This document shows positions 46,097-56,257 of a stretch of 56,477 bases of DNA, piece after piece; the stretch's first letter is position 1, and each line of letters opens with the position of its first letter. The notes below the pieces were generated by a model, which saw only the letters and a list, made by a program, of their open reading frames with translations, searched no databases and had not been told where the DNA came from. The translations under genes and the position numbers were made by a program. The stretch is from Streptomyces oceani. Lineage in GTDB: Bacteria > Actinomycetota > Actinomycetes > Streptomycetales > Streptomycetaceae. The stretch covers positions 4,481-60,957 of the forward strand of contig NZ_LJGU01000127.1 in the NCBI RefSeq assembly GCF_001751245.1. Direction: 5' to 3'.

Positions 46097-46510
46097 TCAG
46101 TCCCCGGATTCGGTCGAGGGGGCCTCCGCGCTCCGGGACGGCGCCTTCTCACTCGCTACCGCGTCCGGGCCGGCGGAGGCATCGGATGGAGCGGACGTGT
46201 CAGGTGACTCGGGCGAAGGACCACCCGGTTCGCCAGAACTGTTCGCATCTTCGGAGCCGCCGGGTCCATCGGAGCCGACTCCACTCGGGCTTCCGTCGGT
46301 CGGTTCCGCGGCGTCGGAACCACTGGCAGAGGGCCCCGGAGACGCTGGCGGGGAGGTCTCCGCGTCAGCGGAGGACGAGCCGAAGTGCACCAGCGGGACA
46401 TTGGGCTGTTCCGGCGTGGAGTTCAGGGCGGCCACGATGCCGAGAGCTGCGCCCACTGCGAGAGCAGCGGCTACGACGCAGGTCAGGGCGGCTGCGAGGA
46501 GTCTGTGCAT
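46097..46510 (-). CDS. DUF2613-like protein with Ser/Pro/Gly-rich outer tail
   Basis: 137 residues. One N-terminal membrane helix (LLAAALTCVVAAALAVGAALGIVAAL, given as about residues 4-29) then NSTPEQPNVPLVHFGSS, typical of DUF2613. The rest, about 85 residues, is disordered and rich in Ser, Pro, Gly, Asp and Glu. ATG at 46510 preferred over the GTG at 46567. Ends 3 bp before the PucR start, so both form one unit. Its position beside the glycan locus suggests an envelope role (inference). Confidence 0.75.
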   Translation of the reverse strand: MHRLLAAALTCVVAAALAVGAALGIVAALNSTPEQPNVPLVHFGSSSADAETSPPASPGPSASGSDAAEPTDGSPSGVGSDGPGGSEDANSSGEPGGPSPESPDTSAPSDASAGPDAVASEKAPSRSAEAPSTESGD

Positions 46511-46593
46511 GGCGCGGCAAACCTCTCTGACGTGAATGCGCACCGGCCCCGCCCCAGGGCCTGCCAATAAGTTACTCGAGTGTCAAAGAAGCA

Positions 46594-46623
46594 TTGACGT
46601 CGTGTCAAGACGTCGCCTACGTT
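46594..46623 (+). promoter_or_regulatory. promoter ahead of the DUF3068 gene
   Basis: TTGACG (46594-46599), 18-base spacer, TACGTT (46618-46623): a housekeeping-type promoter on the plus strand, about 107 bp before the DUF3068 start. The spacer region includes repeated GTGTCAA and GACGTC half-motifs. Confidence 0.5.
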
Positions 46624-46729
46624 TCCGGCTCATACGAAGCCCCCACAGGTCGCAACGGAGTCTGCACGGCTTCTTCTCCGAACGCGCACTTTTCCTCGCA
46701 GCATCGCCTGACCCCGGGAGAAACCCACT

Positions 46730-47695
46730 ATGCGCCGTTCCACCTCACCGTTGTCGCTGACCCTGTTGGGGTTCGGCGTGTTTCTGCTGGTTCTCGCACC
46801 GATGCTGGCCTGGTACGTCGAGCCCCGCGCCAAGCGCACGCCCATCGACATCAACTCGACGACCGTGCTGACCGGCACCGGGAAGTACTTCGACCAGGAA
46901 GCGCTACGGACCAAGAGCGGCCAGGAACTCACCGTCACACGCCGTGTGCTGGGAAACGTCCAGGCCAGCGAGAAGCACGGAGTCGCCATCTGGGACGTGT
47001 CCCAGACCATCGACAACCCCAAGACCGTCAAGCTCAACGATCCGCGCAAGGCGTTCCAGTGGACTACCGAGCGCTGGGTGACCGACCGGGCCACGAACAA
47101 GGCCGTGCACTGTTGCGGCGAGTCACCGAAACGCTTCGGGGGCGACGCCTATCTGAAGTTCCCCTTCGACATGGAAGAGCGCACGTACACCTGGTGGGAC
47201 AGCACCCTCGGAGACACCGTGCCACTGCGCTACAAGGGGCGGGCGGAGGTCGACGGCTACTCCGGTCTGCGCTTCACCGGTTCCGTGGACGAGCAGGTCA
47301 AGGTCGGCACTCGACAGGTTCCGGGACGTCTCGTGGACGAGCCTGACCGCGGTCAGGTCAACGCCGAGGAGTGGTACTCCAACGAGAAGATCAACATCGT
47401 CGTGGACGAACGTACCGGGCGCATTCTCACGGTCAGCATCGCGCCCAAGATGGTGTTGCGGGCTCCCGGAGGCGAACGGGACAAGGTCACCCTGCTGCAA
47501 AGTGACAAGCTCGAGTTCACCGAGAAGACCCGGGACGAACAGGTCGAGCTGGCCTCCGCCGACAGCCGGAAGCTGCAGCTGGTCGGCGAAACGGTGCCGG
47601 TCGCGGGCGCGGCGAGCGGCGGTGTGCTGGCCGTCACCGGAGCCGTCCTGGTGCTCCGTGGCCGGGGACGACAGGCCGAGCACCGGGCTCCGTAG
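46730..47695 (+). CDS. DUF3068 family membrane-anchored protein (porin PorA-like)
   Basis: 321 residues. N-terminal anchor helix (about 8-28), an extracytoplasmic beta-rich body, and a C-terminal helix at about 290-312 (AASGGVLAVTGAVLVL) followed by RGRGRQAEHR. Body motifs: NEKINIVVDERTGRILTV, TYTWWDSTLGDTVPLRY. Family is common in actinobacteria, often beside GT4 or AftD genes. No enzymatic motif seen. ATG at 46730, with GGGAGAAACCC before. Opens the right-hand glycan locus and is separated from the GT4 by 242 bp. Confidence 0.82.
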   Translation: MRRSTSPLSLTLLGFGVFLLVLAPMLAWYVEPRAKRTPIDINSTTVLTGTGKYFDQEALRTKSGQELTVTRRVLGNVQASEKHGVAIWDVSQTIDNPKTVKLNDPRKAFQWTTERWVTDRATNKAVHCCGESPKRFGGDAYLKFPFDMEERTYTWWDSTLGDTVPLRYKGRAEVDGYSGLRFTGSVDEQVKVGTRQVPGRLVDEPDRGQVNAEEWYSNEKINIVVDERTGRILTVSIAPKMVLRAPGGERDKVTLLQSDKLEFTEKTRDEQVELASADSRKLQLVGETVPVAGAASGGVLAVTGAVLVLRGRGRQAEHRAP

Positions 47696-47937
47696 AGCGC
47701 GATGTGATGAAGCACGGCTCCGCCGGCCGTGGAAATTGTCACCTGGGTGAGTAGCACGTCCCGTGCCTCGAAGCGAACACTGAGCCTTCCACAGCGCATC
47801 CCGCCCCGGACGCCGTGTACGAGCCGCGCACTCCCCGTTCCAGCAGCAAGCCCGTGTACGAGCACCCCCGGCACGAGCACCCAGGCACCACACCTCTGGT
47901 ACGAGTCCGTCCACCTCCGAGCCGAGTTGGAGCGCTG

Positions 47938-49320
47938 ATGCCCCAGTACGTGCGACCCTTCGGGGTCACCCCTCGCACCGCCCCGAACGGCAGGGCCACC
48001 GCCGCGCCCCGACCCACGCTGCCGCCGGGCCCGTCCGCGGGAGCGTCCGCGGCGCTGGGCACGGCCGCGACGCCGGAACCGCCGAAGCGCATCGTGTTCC
48101 TGGCGCGCCGGGACCTGGACAACCCGGCGGCCGGTGGCTCCGAACTGCTCATCGACCGGATCGCGGACGGACTGACCGCCCACGGCCACGAGGTGACGCT
48201 GTTGTGCGGCGGGCCGGCGGCGTACCGGGACTACCGGGTCGTCTCGGCTGGTGGGGACGCCGACCACTTCCTACGCGCCCGGCGCGCCTTCGCCCGCCAG
48301 GTCGGTGACTGCGACCTGCTGGTCGAGGTCTCCAACGGGATGCCCTATCTCGCGCCGTTGTGGCACCACGGCCCTACGCTGTGCCTGGTCAACCATGTGC
48401 ACACGGATCTGTGGGGCATGCGGTATCCCGCTCCCGCCGCCCGGTTGGGCCGGCGCCTCGAGCACTGGGCACTGGCGAGCAACCACCGACGCAACCTGAA
48501 GATCGCCGTCTCCGGTTCCACCGCCGAGGCACTGGCGGCGCTCGGGGTGCCTAGGGAGGACATCCGCATCGTCCACAACGGCGTGGCGGAACCGGGGCCG
48601 CTGTTGCCGAAGTCCCGCGAGCCGCTGTTCCTCGCCATGGGCAGACTCGTCGAGTACAAGCGCATCGACCTGCTCCTTCGCCTCTGGGAGCGTGTCCGTC
48701 CGGTCACGGGAGGCCGGCTCGTGATCGTCGGGGACGGTCCGGAGCGCGACCGTCTGGAGGCGATGGCCGGTCCGGACGTCACCTTCACGGGGCTGGTCAG
48801 CGAGGCGGAGAAGCACCGGCTGCTCTGCGAGTCCTGGTTGCTGCTGCACCCCTCGATGGTCGAGGGCTGGGGTCTGGTGGTGACCGAGGCCGCCGCCCGT
48901 GGCACGCCGTGCGTGGGTTTCGACATACCGGGACTACGCGACTCGGTCGAGGTCGGGGCCACGGGCCTGCTGGCCCGGGGAGAGAGTTCGTTCGCCGCGC
49001 ACTGGTGCTCCCTGGCGCTGTCCGCCGAGCGGCGTACGGCACTGGGCGAGGCCGCCGAACTACGCGCGAGACGCTTCCGTTGGGCCAACACCGTGCAGGG
49101 TTTCCGCACGGTCGCCGCCGAGGCGTACGTCCGTGCCGACGGCCCCGTGCCAGGAGCGGTCGGGCCCGGCCAGCGCGCGCCCCAGCAGCGTGCCGCACCG
49201 TACGCCGCCCCGTCCACGGGCTCCGGCAACTCCCGTGTCCAGCGGACCTCGAGTTCCCAAGCACCGGCGCACCCCGGACGGCCGCGGCGCGCGGTCTCCG
49301 CGCGCGAGCGGCAGGGGTGA
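47938..49320 (+). CDS. GT4-family glycosyltransferase
   Basis: 460 residues. A disordered ~50-residue head, the GT-B domain from about residue 50 (KRIVFLARRDLDNPAAGGSE), donor site with LFLAMGRLVEYKRIDLLL (about 227-244), and SMVEGWGLVVTEAAARG (about 305-321), the family E-x7-E. A ~70-residue Pro/Gln/Arg tail ends the protein. Transfers a sugar from a nucleotide donor to a lipid or glycan acceptor; substrate unknown. ATG at 47938 after TTGGAG. Six bp before the methyltransferase, so co-translated. Confidence 0.9.
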   Translation: MPQYVRPFGVTPRTAPNGRATAAPRPTLPPGPSAGASAALGTAATPEPPKRIVFLARRDLDNPAAGGSELLIDRIADGLTAHGHEVTLLCGGPAAYRDYRVVSAGGDADHFLRARRAFARQVGDCDLLVEVSNGMPYLAPLWHHGPTLCLVNHVHTDLWGMRYPAPAARLGRRLEHWALASNHRRNLKIAVSGSTAEALAALGVPREDIRIVHNGVAEPGPLLPKSREPLFLAMGRLVEYKRIDLLLRLWERVRPVTGGRLVIVGDGPERDRLEAMAGPDVTFTGLVSEAEKHRLLCESWLLLHPSMVEGWGLVVTEAAARGTPCVGFDIPGLRDSVEVGATGLLARGESSFAAHWCSLALSAERRTALGEAAELRARRFRWANTVQGFRTVAAEAYVRADGPVPGAVGPGQRAPQQRAAPYAAPSTGSGNSRVQRTSSSQAPAHPGRPRRAVSARERQG

Positions 49321-49326
49321 TCCGGC

Positions 49327-50055
49327 GTGCGGGACCCGTCCCTGCGAAGATCCCTCGCTCTCTTCCGCGCCTTCCTGCGTGAGCCGTCCGAGCCGGAGCG
49401 CTGCTACGAGTTGCTCGCTCGGGACGCCGCTGGGCAGGTCGAGCGTTTCCAGCCGCTCCGCGGAGCGACCGTCGTCGACATCGGCGGCGGCACTGGGCAC
49501 TTCACCGAGGAGTTCCGCCGCCGCGGCGCCCAGAGCTTTCTCTTCGAACCGGACCTGGCCGAACTGACCGCGGGCGGACGCCGCCCGGAGGGGGCCGTGC
49601 TCGCGGACGGTTACCTGCTGCCGCTCAGCGACGGCTCGGCGGACGTCTGCTTCTCGTCCAACGTCCTGGAACACGTCTGGGACCCGGTCACCTTCGTCTC
49701 CGAGATGGTCCGTGTCACCCGCCCCGGCGGGTTGATCTACCTCTCGTTCACCAACTGGTACTCCCCCTGGGGCGGGCACGAGACCGCCCCCTGGCACTAC
49801 CTCGGTGCCGAGCGGGCCCGCGCCCGCTATCGCCGACGCACCGGCCACGACGCCAAGCACACCCTCGGCGAGAACCTCTTCGCCGTGCACATCGGCCCCA
49901 CGCTCCGCCAGGTACGCGCCCGCGACGACGTACGCGTCCTCTCCGCCCGCTCCCGCTACTGGCCGTTCCTGCCGGGTGTGATCACCCGCGTACCGGGCCT
50001 TCGCGAGTTCGCGACCTGGAATCTCCTCCTCATCCTCCGGCGGTGCCCCTCATGA
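49327..50055 (+). CDS. class I SAM-dependent methyltransferase
   Basis: 242 residues. Motif I VVDIGGGTGHF (about 49-59), motif III DGSADVCFSSNVLEHVWDP (about 103-121) and a motif at RVTRPGGLIYLSFTNW (about 138-153). A Rossmann-like methyltransferase, perhaps O-methylating a glycan or lipid of the locus. GTG at 49327. Overlaps the AftD-like gene start by 4 bases (ATGA), so translation is coupled. Confidence 0.88.
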   Translation: MRDPSLRRSLALFRAFLREPSEPERCYELLARDAAGQVERFQPLRGATVVDIGGGTGHFTEEFRRRGAQSFLFEPDLAELTAGGRRPEGAVLADGYLLPLSDGSADVCFSSNVLEHVWDPVTFVSEMVRVTRPGGLIYLSFTNWYSPWGGHETAPWHYLGAERARARYRRRTGHDAKHTLGENLFAVHIGPTLRQVRARDDVRVLSARSRYWPFLPGVITRVPGLREFATWNLLLILRRCPS

Positions 50056-53000
50056 CCACCAGCGCCCTCAGCCCGCCCGCCCCGGCGGGCCCGGGACGAC
50101 CACAGCACGCCCGTACGACGTCCAAGCCGCCGCCGGAAGGGGAGCGGCGCGGCAGGCGCTGGCTGCTCGGGTTCTGGCTGACCGTGTTCGTCGCCACACT
50201 GGCCGCCGCGCCGGGGAAGGTGACGTTCGACACCAAGCTCGGGGTGTTCACGGACCCCTGGCGGTTCCTCGGCGAGCTGACCGGACTCTGGCAGGACCAG
50301 GCCGGGTTCGGCGGCATCGCCGACCAGTACGTCGGCTACGCCTTCCCGATGCTGCCGTACTACGCGCTGACCGATCTGCTGCAGATCCCGATCTGGCTCG
50401 CCGAACGGCTGTGGCTCTCCCTCATCGTGACGGCCGCCTTCTGGGGCGCGCTGCGCCTGGCCGAGCGGTTCGGCGTGGGCTCGGCCCGCTCCCGACTGCT
50501 GGGCGCCGCCGCGTACGCGCTGTGGCCGACCTTCACCATCGTCATCGGCTCCACCTCGGCCGCCGCGCTGCCCGGCGCGATGCTGCCGTGGGTGCTGCTG
50601 CCGCTGACCTCGACGACCGCCTCGCCGCGGGTCGCGGCGGCCCGTTCGGCCCTGCTCATCCCGTTCATGGGCGGTGTGAACGCGGCGTCCACCCTGGCCT
50701 CGCTGCTGCCCGTCGGCTTGTACGTCCTCAGCCGCACCGGCCGCAAGCGCCGCACGCTGATCGCCTGGTGGACTCCCGGCGTGCTGCTGGCGACGCTGTG
50801 GTGGGTGGTGCCGCTGCTGCTGCTGGGCATGTACGGCGAGGACTTCATGCCCTACGTCGAGCAGGCCGACACCACGACCGGCACCATGTCGGCGACCGAG
50901 ATGCTGCGCGGCGCCGGCAACTGGACCGCGTACCTGAACTACGGCGAGCCCTGGCTGCCGGCCGGTTGGGCGATGGCCACCGGGGTGCTGGCGATCCTCG
51001 GCAGTGCCACCGCGGCGGCGGTCGGCCTGGCCGGGCTGGCCCGGCGCGACCTGCCGGAGCGGCGCTGGCTGGTGCTGACCGCGATCACCGTCACGGGCAT
51101 CATGCTGGCGGGTTACGCCGGCGGGCTGGGCGGTCCGCTGGCGGAGACCGTGCAAGGCTGGTTGGACGGCACGCTGCGGCCGTTCCGCAACATCTACAAG
51201 TTCCAGCCCGGGCTCGCGCTCGCTCTGGCACTCGGCTTGGCACACGTGGTCGGCCGGCTGTCGACGGCTCCCACGGGCGCGGCCGGCCGCGACGGCGGCA
51301 GCGGACCAGGCGACGGGGCACCAGCCGGCGGCGGGCGTACGGCCGGGCCGCGACGCTTCCTCCCGGCGCTACTGGCGCTGCTGGTACTGCCCGGGCTCGC
51401 CGTGCCGTACCTGAAGGGCGACATCCTGCAGTCCGGAGCGTACGAGAAGCTGCCGAAGCACTGGGAGCAGACGGCCGACTGGCTGGAGAAGAACTCCCCG
51501 GACACCCGCGCCTACGTCACTCCGGCCACTTCGCACGGCATCTACGACTGGGGCTCGCCCATCGACCAGCCGCTGCACGCGCTCGCCGAGTCTCCCTGGG
51601 CACAGCGGGACTTCGTGCCCTTCGGCACGCCCGGGAACCGGCGTGCGCTGGACGCGGTCGAGCAGGCGTTGAAGTCCGGCGGGGAAGTGCCGGGCCTGTC
51701 GGAGTTCCTGGGCCGGGCAGGGCTGTACAACGTCGTCGTACGGAACGATCTCGACCCGGACCAGGTGGGCTACGTGCCACCCCAGACGGTCAAGCGCACC
51801 CTGGAGGCCTCCGGATACGAGAAGGTCACGGCGTTCGGGCCGAAGGTGACCACCGGCACCATCCCGGCGAACACGCCCGTGGACATCGTGGGGCTGTATC
51901 CGCGCCCACAGTCGGTCGAGATCTACCAGCCGACGGACGTCCCGCGGCCGAAGGAGGTCACCGCCAAGCCGGTCTCGGAGACGACCGTCGTCAGCGGCGG
52001 CCCGGAGGCACTGCTTCCGCTGGCGGACGATCCGGCGGTCACCGGCCGTCCCACGGTGCTGGCGGGCGACGCGCATCCGGGACTGTCCAAGCCCGAGACC
52101 CGGGTCCAGGCGGACGGTCTGCGCCGGGCGGACACCCGGTTCGGCCTGCTCACCAACAACACCTCGGCGACGTACGGGCCCACCGAGCGCAACGACCCGG
52201 ACAGCGTCCAGGACCCGGGCGAGAAGCCGAAACAGATCCTGCCCAGCGAGGGCACCGAACACCAGACGACCGCGACCCTGCGGGGCGCGGAGTCGGTGAC
52301 GGCCTCCAGCAGCGGCAACTGGCTCTTCCACCTGCCGCAGTTCGAGCCCGTCGGGGCCTTCGACGGCAACCCGGATACCGCCTGGGCCGAGGGCAGCGCC
52401 GGGGAGAGCGAGGGACAGTGGGTTCGGGTCGGCTTCGACGAGCCGACCAAGATCCCGAAGAAGCTCACGGTCACACCGCTGCCCGGCGAGCAGGTGCGCG
52501 CGGTTCCCACGAGCGTACGGGTGGAGACCGACCAGGGAAGCAGGGAGAGCCCTCTCCAGCCGGACGCCAGCTCTCAGGAGATCCGCGCCCCCGAGGGCGA
52601 GGCCGAGTGGTTGAAGCTCACCATCACGGGGACGGAGGACGGCCGGGCGGGTCTGAGCGGAGCCGGCTTCTCCGAGATCTCCATCCCGGACGTGCAGGTC
52701 ACCAAGCTGCTGCGGCTCCCGGAGGACGCCGGCAGCGACCCGGTGGAGGGTGAGGTGATCTCCCTGAACCGGGCCAGCGACCCGGGCGGTCTGTCCGAGG
52801 TCTCGGCGGAGGAGGGCCTGCACCGACGGTTCGACACCGCGGGATCGGACGACTTCGCGATCCAGGCGAAGGCGCTGCCGGTGCCTGGCACCGAACTCGA
52901 CAACCTGCTGGACGAGGTGGCGCCGGGCAGCCGCGACCGGTTGACCGCCACCGCCGACTCCACCAGCCGGTTCTCCACCCAGACCAGTCCGCGCTCCCTG

Positions 53001-54728
53001 GTGGACAAGAACCTCACCACCTCGTGGGTGGCGGGCGGTGACCCCACCATCCATCTGCGTTGGCCCGAGAAGAAGAAGATCACCGAGATGGTGCTCGCCG
53101 GCGCCGGCGGCATCACCGCCCGCCCCACCGAGGTGCGGATCAGCTCGGACGACGGTGCCGTCACCACGTCCGTCGACGAGAACGGCTGGGCCCGCTTCGG
53201 CGAGATGGAGACGGACTCACTGGACATCACGGTCACCGAGACCGAGCAGAAGACGGTGCACAACCCCTTCGCCGAGGAGCAGATGCAACTGCCCGTCGGA
53301 CTCAGCGAGGTGCACATCCCCGCGCTGGACGAACTGCGGGCCGCCGCTCCGGACCCGGACAAGGAGTTCGAGTTGTCCTGCGGCTCGGGCCCCGTACTCG
53401 CCGTCGACGGCAAGCTGCACGCCACCAAGGCGTCCGGCAAGGTCAGCGACCTGACCGAAGGTCGACCCGTCGACGTCGAGTTGTGCGCGGGGAAGGCGAG
53501 GGACGGGACTCTGTCGCTGAACAGCGGACAGCACACCGTGGAGGCCGGCGGGGTCGGCCCGCTCGCCATCTCCCAACTGCGGCTCGGACGCGGAGACGCG
53601 GTCCAGGCCGGTTCCGAGACAGAGGCCGGGGGTGGTGACGCGGTGCGGACCCAGCGGTCCGCCTCGGAGCGCGCCGAGGGGCGCGACGTCACGGCGACCG
53701 ACTGGACGGGCGACGACCGTACGATACGGGTCGGCGCCGGCGACGCGTCGTACCTCCAGACCCACCAGAACGTCAACGACGGCTGGAAGGCCACGCTGAA
53801 CGGCGAGGAACTCACGCCGCTGCGGCTGGACGGCTGGCAGCAGGGCTTCCTGGTGCCGGCGGGCGAGGGCGGTGTCATCACGCTCGAGTACGAGCCCGCC
53901 GGTTGGTACACGGGCTCGCTGGTGGCCGGCGGCTTCGGCCTTCTCGCCCTGCTGGGTCTGGCGTTCGTACGCCGCCGCTCCGGTACGCCGCTGGGCGCGC
54001 AGGACCGCGCGTACGACGGCGCCTACGACGACGGAGAGCACGGCCGGTGCGGCCCCGGTGCGCCGCCTCGGCCCAGCTGGGTGCTGGGCACGGTGGTGGT
54101 GACCGCGGTGTTCGCGCTGGTCACGGGCCCGTACGCGCTGATCGTCCCACTGCTCGCGCTGTTGGCCCGGTTCCGGCCGGCGCCGTTGGCGCCGCTCGCG
54201 CTGCTCGCGATGCTCGGCGCGGGCGTCACCGCCGCTGTCGGCGCCGCAACCGCGGACTCCGGGATTCCCGTGGACGAGGGCGCCTTCGGACGGGTCGCGC
54301 AGGCGCTGGCGTTGCTGGCGCTCGCGGCGGCGCTGGTGACGGCGCCGGTCCGGGAGCGGGACGATACGGCGGAGGACTCGGCCGCCGATGCGGAGGGGGA
54401 CGACGGTCCCGGCAGGGGAGGCGCAGGTTTCGGACCCCGACCGTACGAGTTCGACGAGCCGGCGACCAGCCAGTTGCCCGTGCTCCCCGGTCAGGCCGTG
54501 CCGGCCCCGGGCGGCACCCGGGAGCAGGCGCCGCTGCCGCAGCGGCATCCCGAGGCCGGCACGGAGCCGCCCGCCGGGCAGACCCGGCAGCTGCCACAAC
54601 AGCCGCCACCGTCCGGGTCCCAGCGGCAAGCACCCCCGCAACACCCGACACCACAGCACCCGCCGCGCACTCGGCCGGCGCCGCCGCCACCGGCGCCACC
54701 ACGGCGGGGGGAGGAACCCGGTCGATGA
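50052..54728 (+). CDS. AftD-like alpha-(1->3)-arabinofuranosyltransferase family protein (DUF3367)
   Basis: 1558 residues. N-terminal GT-C membrane domain, about 35-460, with VTFDTKLGVFTDPW in the first outer loop (acidic active-site type) and around 11 helices. Outer part has two discoidin/CBM-like units: about 745-870 (TASSSGNWLFHLP, FDGNPDTAW) and 960-1090 (SLVDKNLTTSWVAGGDP). C-terminal helices at about 1275-1300 and 1345-1440 precede a Pro/Gln-rich cytosolic tail (1475-1558). AftD of mycobacteria adds arabinofuranose to cell-wall glycans; streptomycetes lack arabinogalactan, so substrate is uncertain. ATG at 50052 overlaps the preceding stop; next gene also overlaps. Confidence 0.88.
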   Translation: MTTSALSPPAPAGPGRPQHARTTSKPPPEGERRGRRWLLGFWLTVFVATLAAAPGKVTFDTKLGVFTDPWRFLGELTGLWQDQAGFGGIADQYVGYAFPMLPYYALTDLLQIPIWLAERLWLSLIVTAAFWGALRLAERFGVGSARSRLLGAAAYALWPTFTIVIGSTSAAALPGAMLPWVLLPLTSTTASPRVAAARSALLIPFMGGVNAASTLASLLPVGLYVLSRTGRKRRTLIAWWTPGVLLATLWWVVPLLLLGMYGEDFMPYVEQADTTTGTMSATEMLRGAGNWTAYLNYGEPWLPAGWAMATGVLAILGSATAAAVGLAGLARRDLPERRWLVLTAITVTGIMLAGYAGGLGGPLAETVQGWLDGTLRPFRNIYKFQPGLALALALGLAHVVGRLSTAPTGAAGRDGGSGPGDGAPAGGGRTAGPRRFLPALLALLVLPGLAVPYLKGDILQSGAYEKLPKHWEQTADWLEKNSPDTRAYVTPATSHGIYDWGSPIDQPLHALAESPWAQRDFVPFGTPGNRRALDAVEQALKSGGEVPGLSEFLGRAGLYNVVVRNDLDPDQVGYVPPQTVKRTLEASGYEKVTAFGPKVTTGTIPANTPVDIVGLYPRPQSVEIYQPTDVPRPKEVTAKPVSETTVVSGGPEALLPLADDPAVTGRPTVLAGDAHPGLSKPETRVQADGLRRADTRFGLLTNNTSATYGPTERNDPDSVQDPGEKPKQILPSEGTEHQTTATLRGAESVTASSSGNWLFHLPQFEPVGAFDGNPDTAWAEGSAGESEGQWVRVGFDEPTKIPKKLTVTPLPGEQVRAVPTSVRVETDQGSRESPLQPDASSQEIRAPEGEAEWLKLTITGTEDGRAGLSGAGFSEISIPDVQVTKLLRLPEDAGSDPVEGEVISLNRASDPGGLSEVSAEEGLHRRFDTAGSDDFAIQAKALPVPGTELDNLLDEVAPGSRDRLTATADSTSRFSTQTSPRSLVDKNLTTSWVAGGDPTIHLRWPEKKKITEMVLAGAGGITARPTEVRISSDDGAVTTSVDENGWARFGEMETDSLDITVTETEQKTVHNPFAEEQMQLPVGLSEVHIPALDELRAAAPDPDKEFELSCGSGPVLAVDGKLHATKASGKVSDLTEGRPVDVELCAGKARDGTLSLNSGQHTVEAGGVGPLAISQLRLGRGDAVQAGSETEAGGGDAVRTQRSASERAEGRDVTATDWTGDDRTIRVGAGDASYLQTHQNVNDGWKATLNGEELTPLRLDGWQQGFLVPAGEGGVITLEYEPAGWYTGSLVAGGFGLLALLGLAFVRRRSGTPLGAQDRAYDGAYDDGEHGRCGPGAPPRPSWVLGTVVVTAVFALVTGPYALIVPLLALLARFRPAPLAPLALLAMLGAGVTAAVGAATADSGIPVDEGAFGRVAQALALLALAAALVTAPVRERDDTAEDSAADAEGDDGPGRGGAGFGPRPYEFDEPATSQLPVLPGQAVPAPGGTREQAPLPQRHPEAGTEPPAGQTRQLPQQPPPSGSQRQAPPQHPTPQHPPRTRPAPPPPAPPRRGEEPGR

Positions 54729-56257
54729 CACAACAGCGCTTCGACGGCATGCCACCGGTCTCGCCCGGGGCGGACGCGCCACACGCCGCGTCCGCCCCGG
54801 GGGGCCTGGGCGCCCGGACCGACACCCCGGCCGGGCCGTCCGCTGACGGGCCGCCTTCGGCCGAACCGCCCGGTGGCACCAGCGCGGAGACCCCGCGTCA
54901 GCCCGGTGAACGGCCTCCCGAGGAGCGTCCCGCGGAACCGGGACGCGTCCCCTTCCCCACCGTCGACGAGATCTCCCGGCACTGCCTAGCCGACGGCGAG
55001 CCGGAGACCGTACACATCGAGATCCACCTGCCCGGCTCGCTCCGACCCGAGCGGCTACGGGCGGCCGTACGCGCGGCGCTGCGCCAACACGCCCGTATCC
55101 TCGTCCGGCAGGCTCCGCACCGCTGGTGGCACCGGCACTACTGGTGGGAGCTGACGGACGGCCCGGACCGTGACCCGGTGTCCTACCCGGGCGGCACCCT
55201 GGAGGAGGCCCGTCGGCGTGCCGTCACCGACTGCCCGCCACTCGACTCCGCGCCGCCGATCCGGATCGAGGTGATCGAGCACGACACGGGCACGGTGCTG
55301 CTCGCGGTCATCAACCACACCGCGCTGGACGGCCCGGCCTGCCTCCGGGTGCTGGCCACCGCTGCCGAGCGGTACGGCCAGGCGGACAACGCGCCCACTC
55401 CCGCGCCCGTACGCGCCCCGCACGGCGGCCAGGGTGCCCCGGAACCAGCGCCGTCCACGTCCTCCTGGACCCGGCCCGCCCGGATCAGCGCCGAAACCCG
55501 CCGGCCGGCGGCGAGCGGCAACGGCATGCTGGTCGTGGAGTTGCCGCTGCCGACCCGCCCGCCCCGCGCGCCCGACGGCGCGGCCGCGTACACCGTCAAC
55601 GACCAGTTGCTGGTGGCGACCTGGCTGATGTCCGCGCGCTGGAACCGGCTGCACCAGCGAGCGTTCCGGCCCGTGCGTATCACCATGCCGGTGGACGACC
55701 GACCCCGTACCCTCGACATGCCCATCGGGAACGGCACCCGGCTCGTCGAGGTCACCTTCGGCGCGGAGGAGCGGGACCTGCACGAGGCCCTGGTCGGCGC
55801 CGAGACCCCGGACCCGGCCGCCGTGACCCGGATGCTGCGGACGACCGCGGCCCGCACCCGTGCGCTCAAGGCGCTGCGGCGTCCGCAACTCGGCTTCAGC
55901 GGGGGCCTGCTGACCACCGGTCTGCTGCCGATCGGGCTGCGCGCCGCGTACACCCGGGCGCTGCGGGGGCTGGCCGGGCCCTGGGCGTCGACCACGCTGC
56001 TGTCCAACATCGGCCGGGTGCCGTATCCGATGGACTTCGGCGACGCGGGACGGGCCACCGCAGTGTGGTTCTCAGCGCCCGCCCGATCGCCGCGCGGACT
56101 GTCGGTGACGACGGTCTCCACCAACGGACGACTCCAGCTCGCGCTGCGCTGGTCACACGCGCGGCTCGACGACGACGCCGGCCGGTCGCTGGGCGAACTC
56201 TTCGCACGGGCGCTGGAGTCGACCGCGCACCGGCCGGAACCGGGAGGCACGGAGTGA
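54725..56257 (+). CDS. condensation-fold acyltransferase (PapA/WS-DGAT-like)
   Basis: 510 residues. A ~85-residue Pro/Gly-rich head, then a chloramphenicol acetyltransferase-like fold. The catalytic H-x3-D-G motif is LAVINHTALDGPA (about 196-208). Later STTLLSNIGRVP and VNDQLLVATWL match the bridging DFGWG-like part only loosely. Such enzymes move acyl groups to hydroxyls of sugars or lipids. ATG at 54725 overlaps the AftD-like stop (ATGA). Inferred: acylates the glycan or lipid made here. Stop overlaps the next GTG (GTGA). Confidence 0.78.
   Translation: MTQQRFDGMPPVSPGADAPHAASAPGGLGARTDTPAGPSADGPPSAEPPGGTSAETPRQPGERPPEERPAEPGRVPFPTVDEISRHCLADGEPETVHIEIHLPGSLRPERLRAAVRAALRQHARILVRQAPHRWWHRHYWWELTDGPDRDPVSYPGGTLEEARRRAVTDCPPLDSAPPIRIEVIEHDTGTVLLAVINHTALDGPACLRVLATAAERYGQADNAPTPAPVRAPHGGQGAPEPAPSTSSWTRPARISAETRRPAASGNGMLVVELPLPTRPPRAPDGAAAYTVNDQLLVATWLMSARWNRLHQRAFRPVRITMPVDDRPRTLDMPIGNGTRLVEVTFGAEERDLHEALVGAETPDPAAVTRMLRTTAARTRALKALRRPQLGFSGGLLTTGLLPIGLRAAYTRALRGLAGPWASTTLLSNIGRVPYPMDFGDAGRATAVWFSAPARSPRGLSVTTVSTNGRLQLALRWSHARLDDDAGRSLGELFARALESTAHRPEPGGTE

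Noticed and set aside
50411..52753. 780-codon alternative plus frame inside the AftD-like gene
   Set aside because: Shifted frame of a clear membrane/CBM protein; mainly Arg/Gly/Ala.
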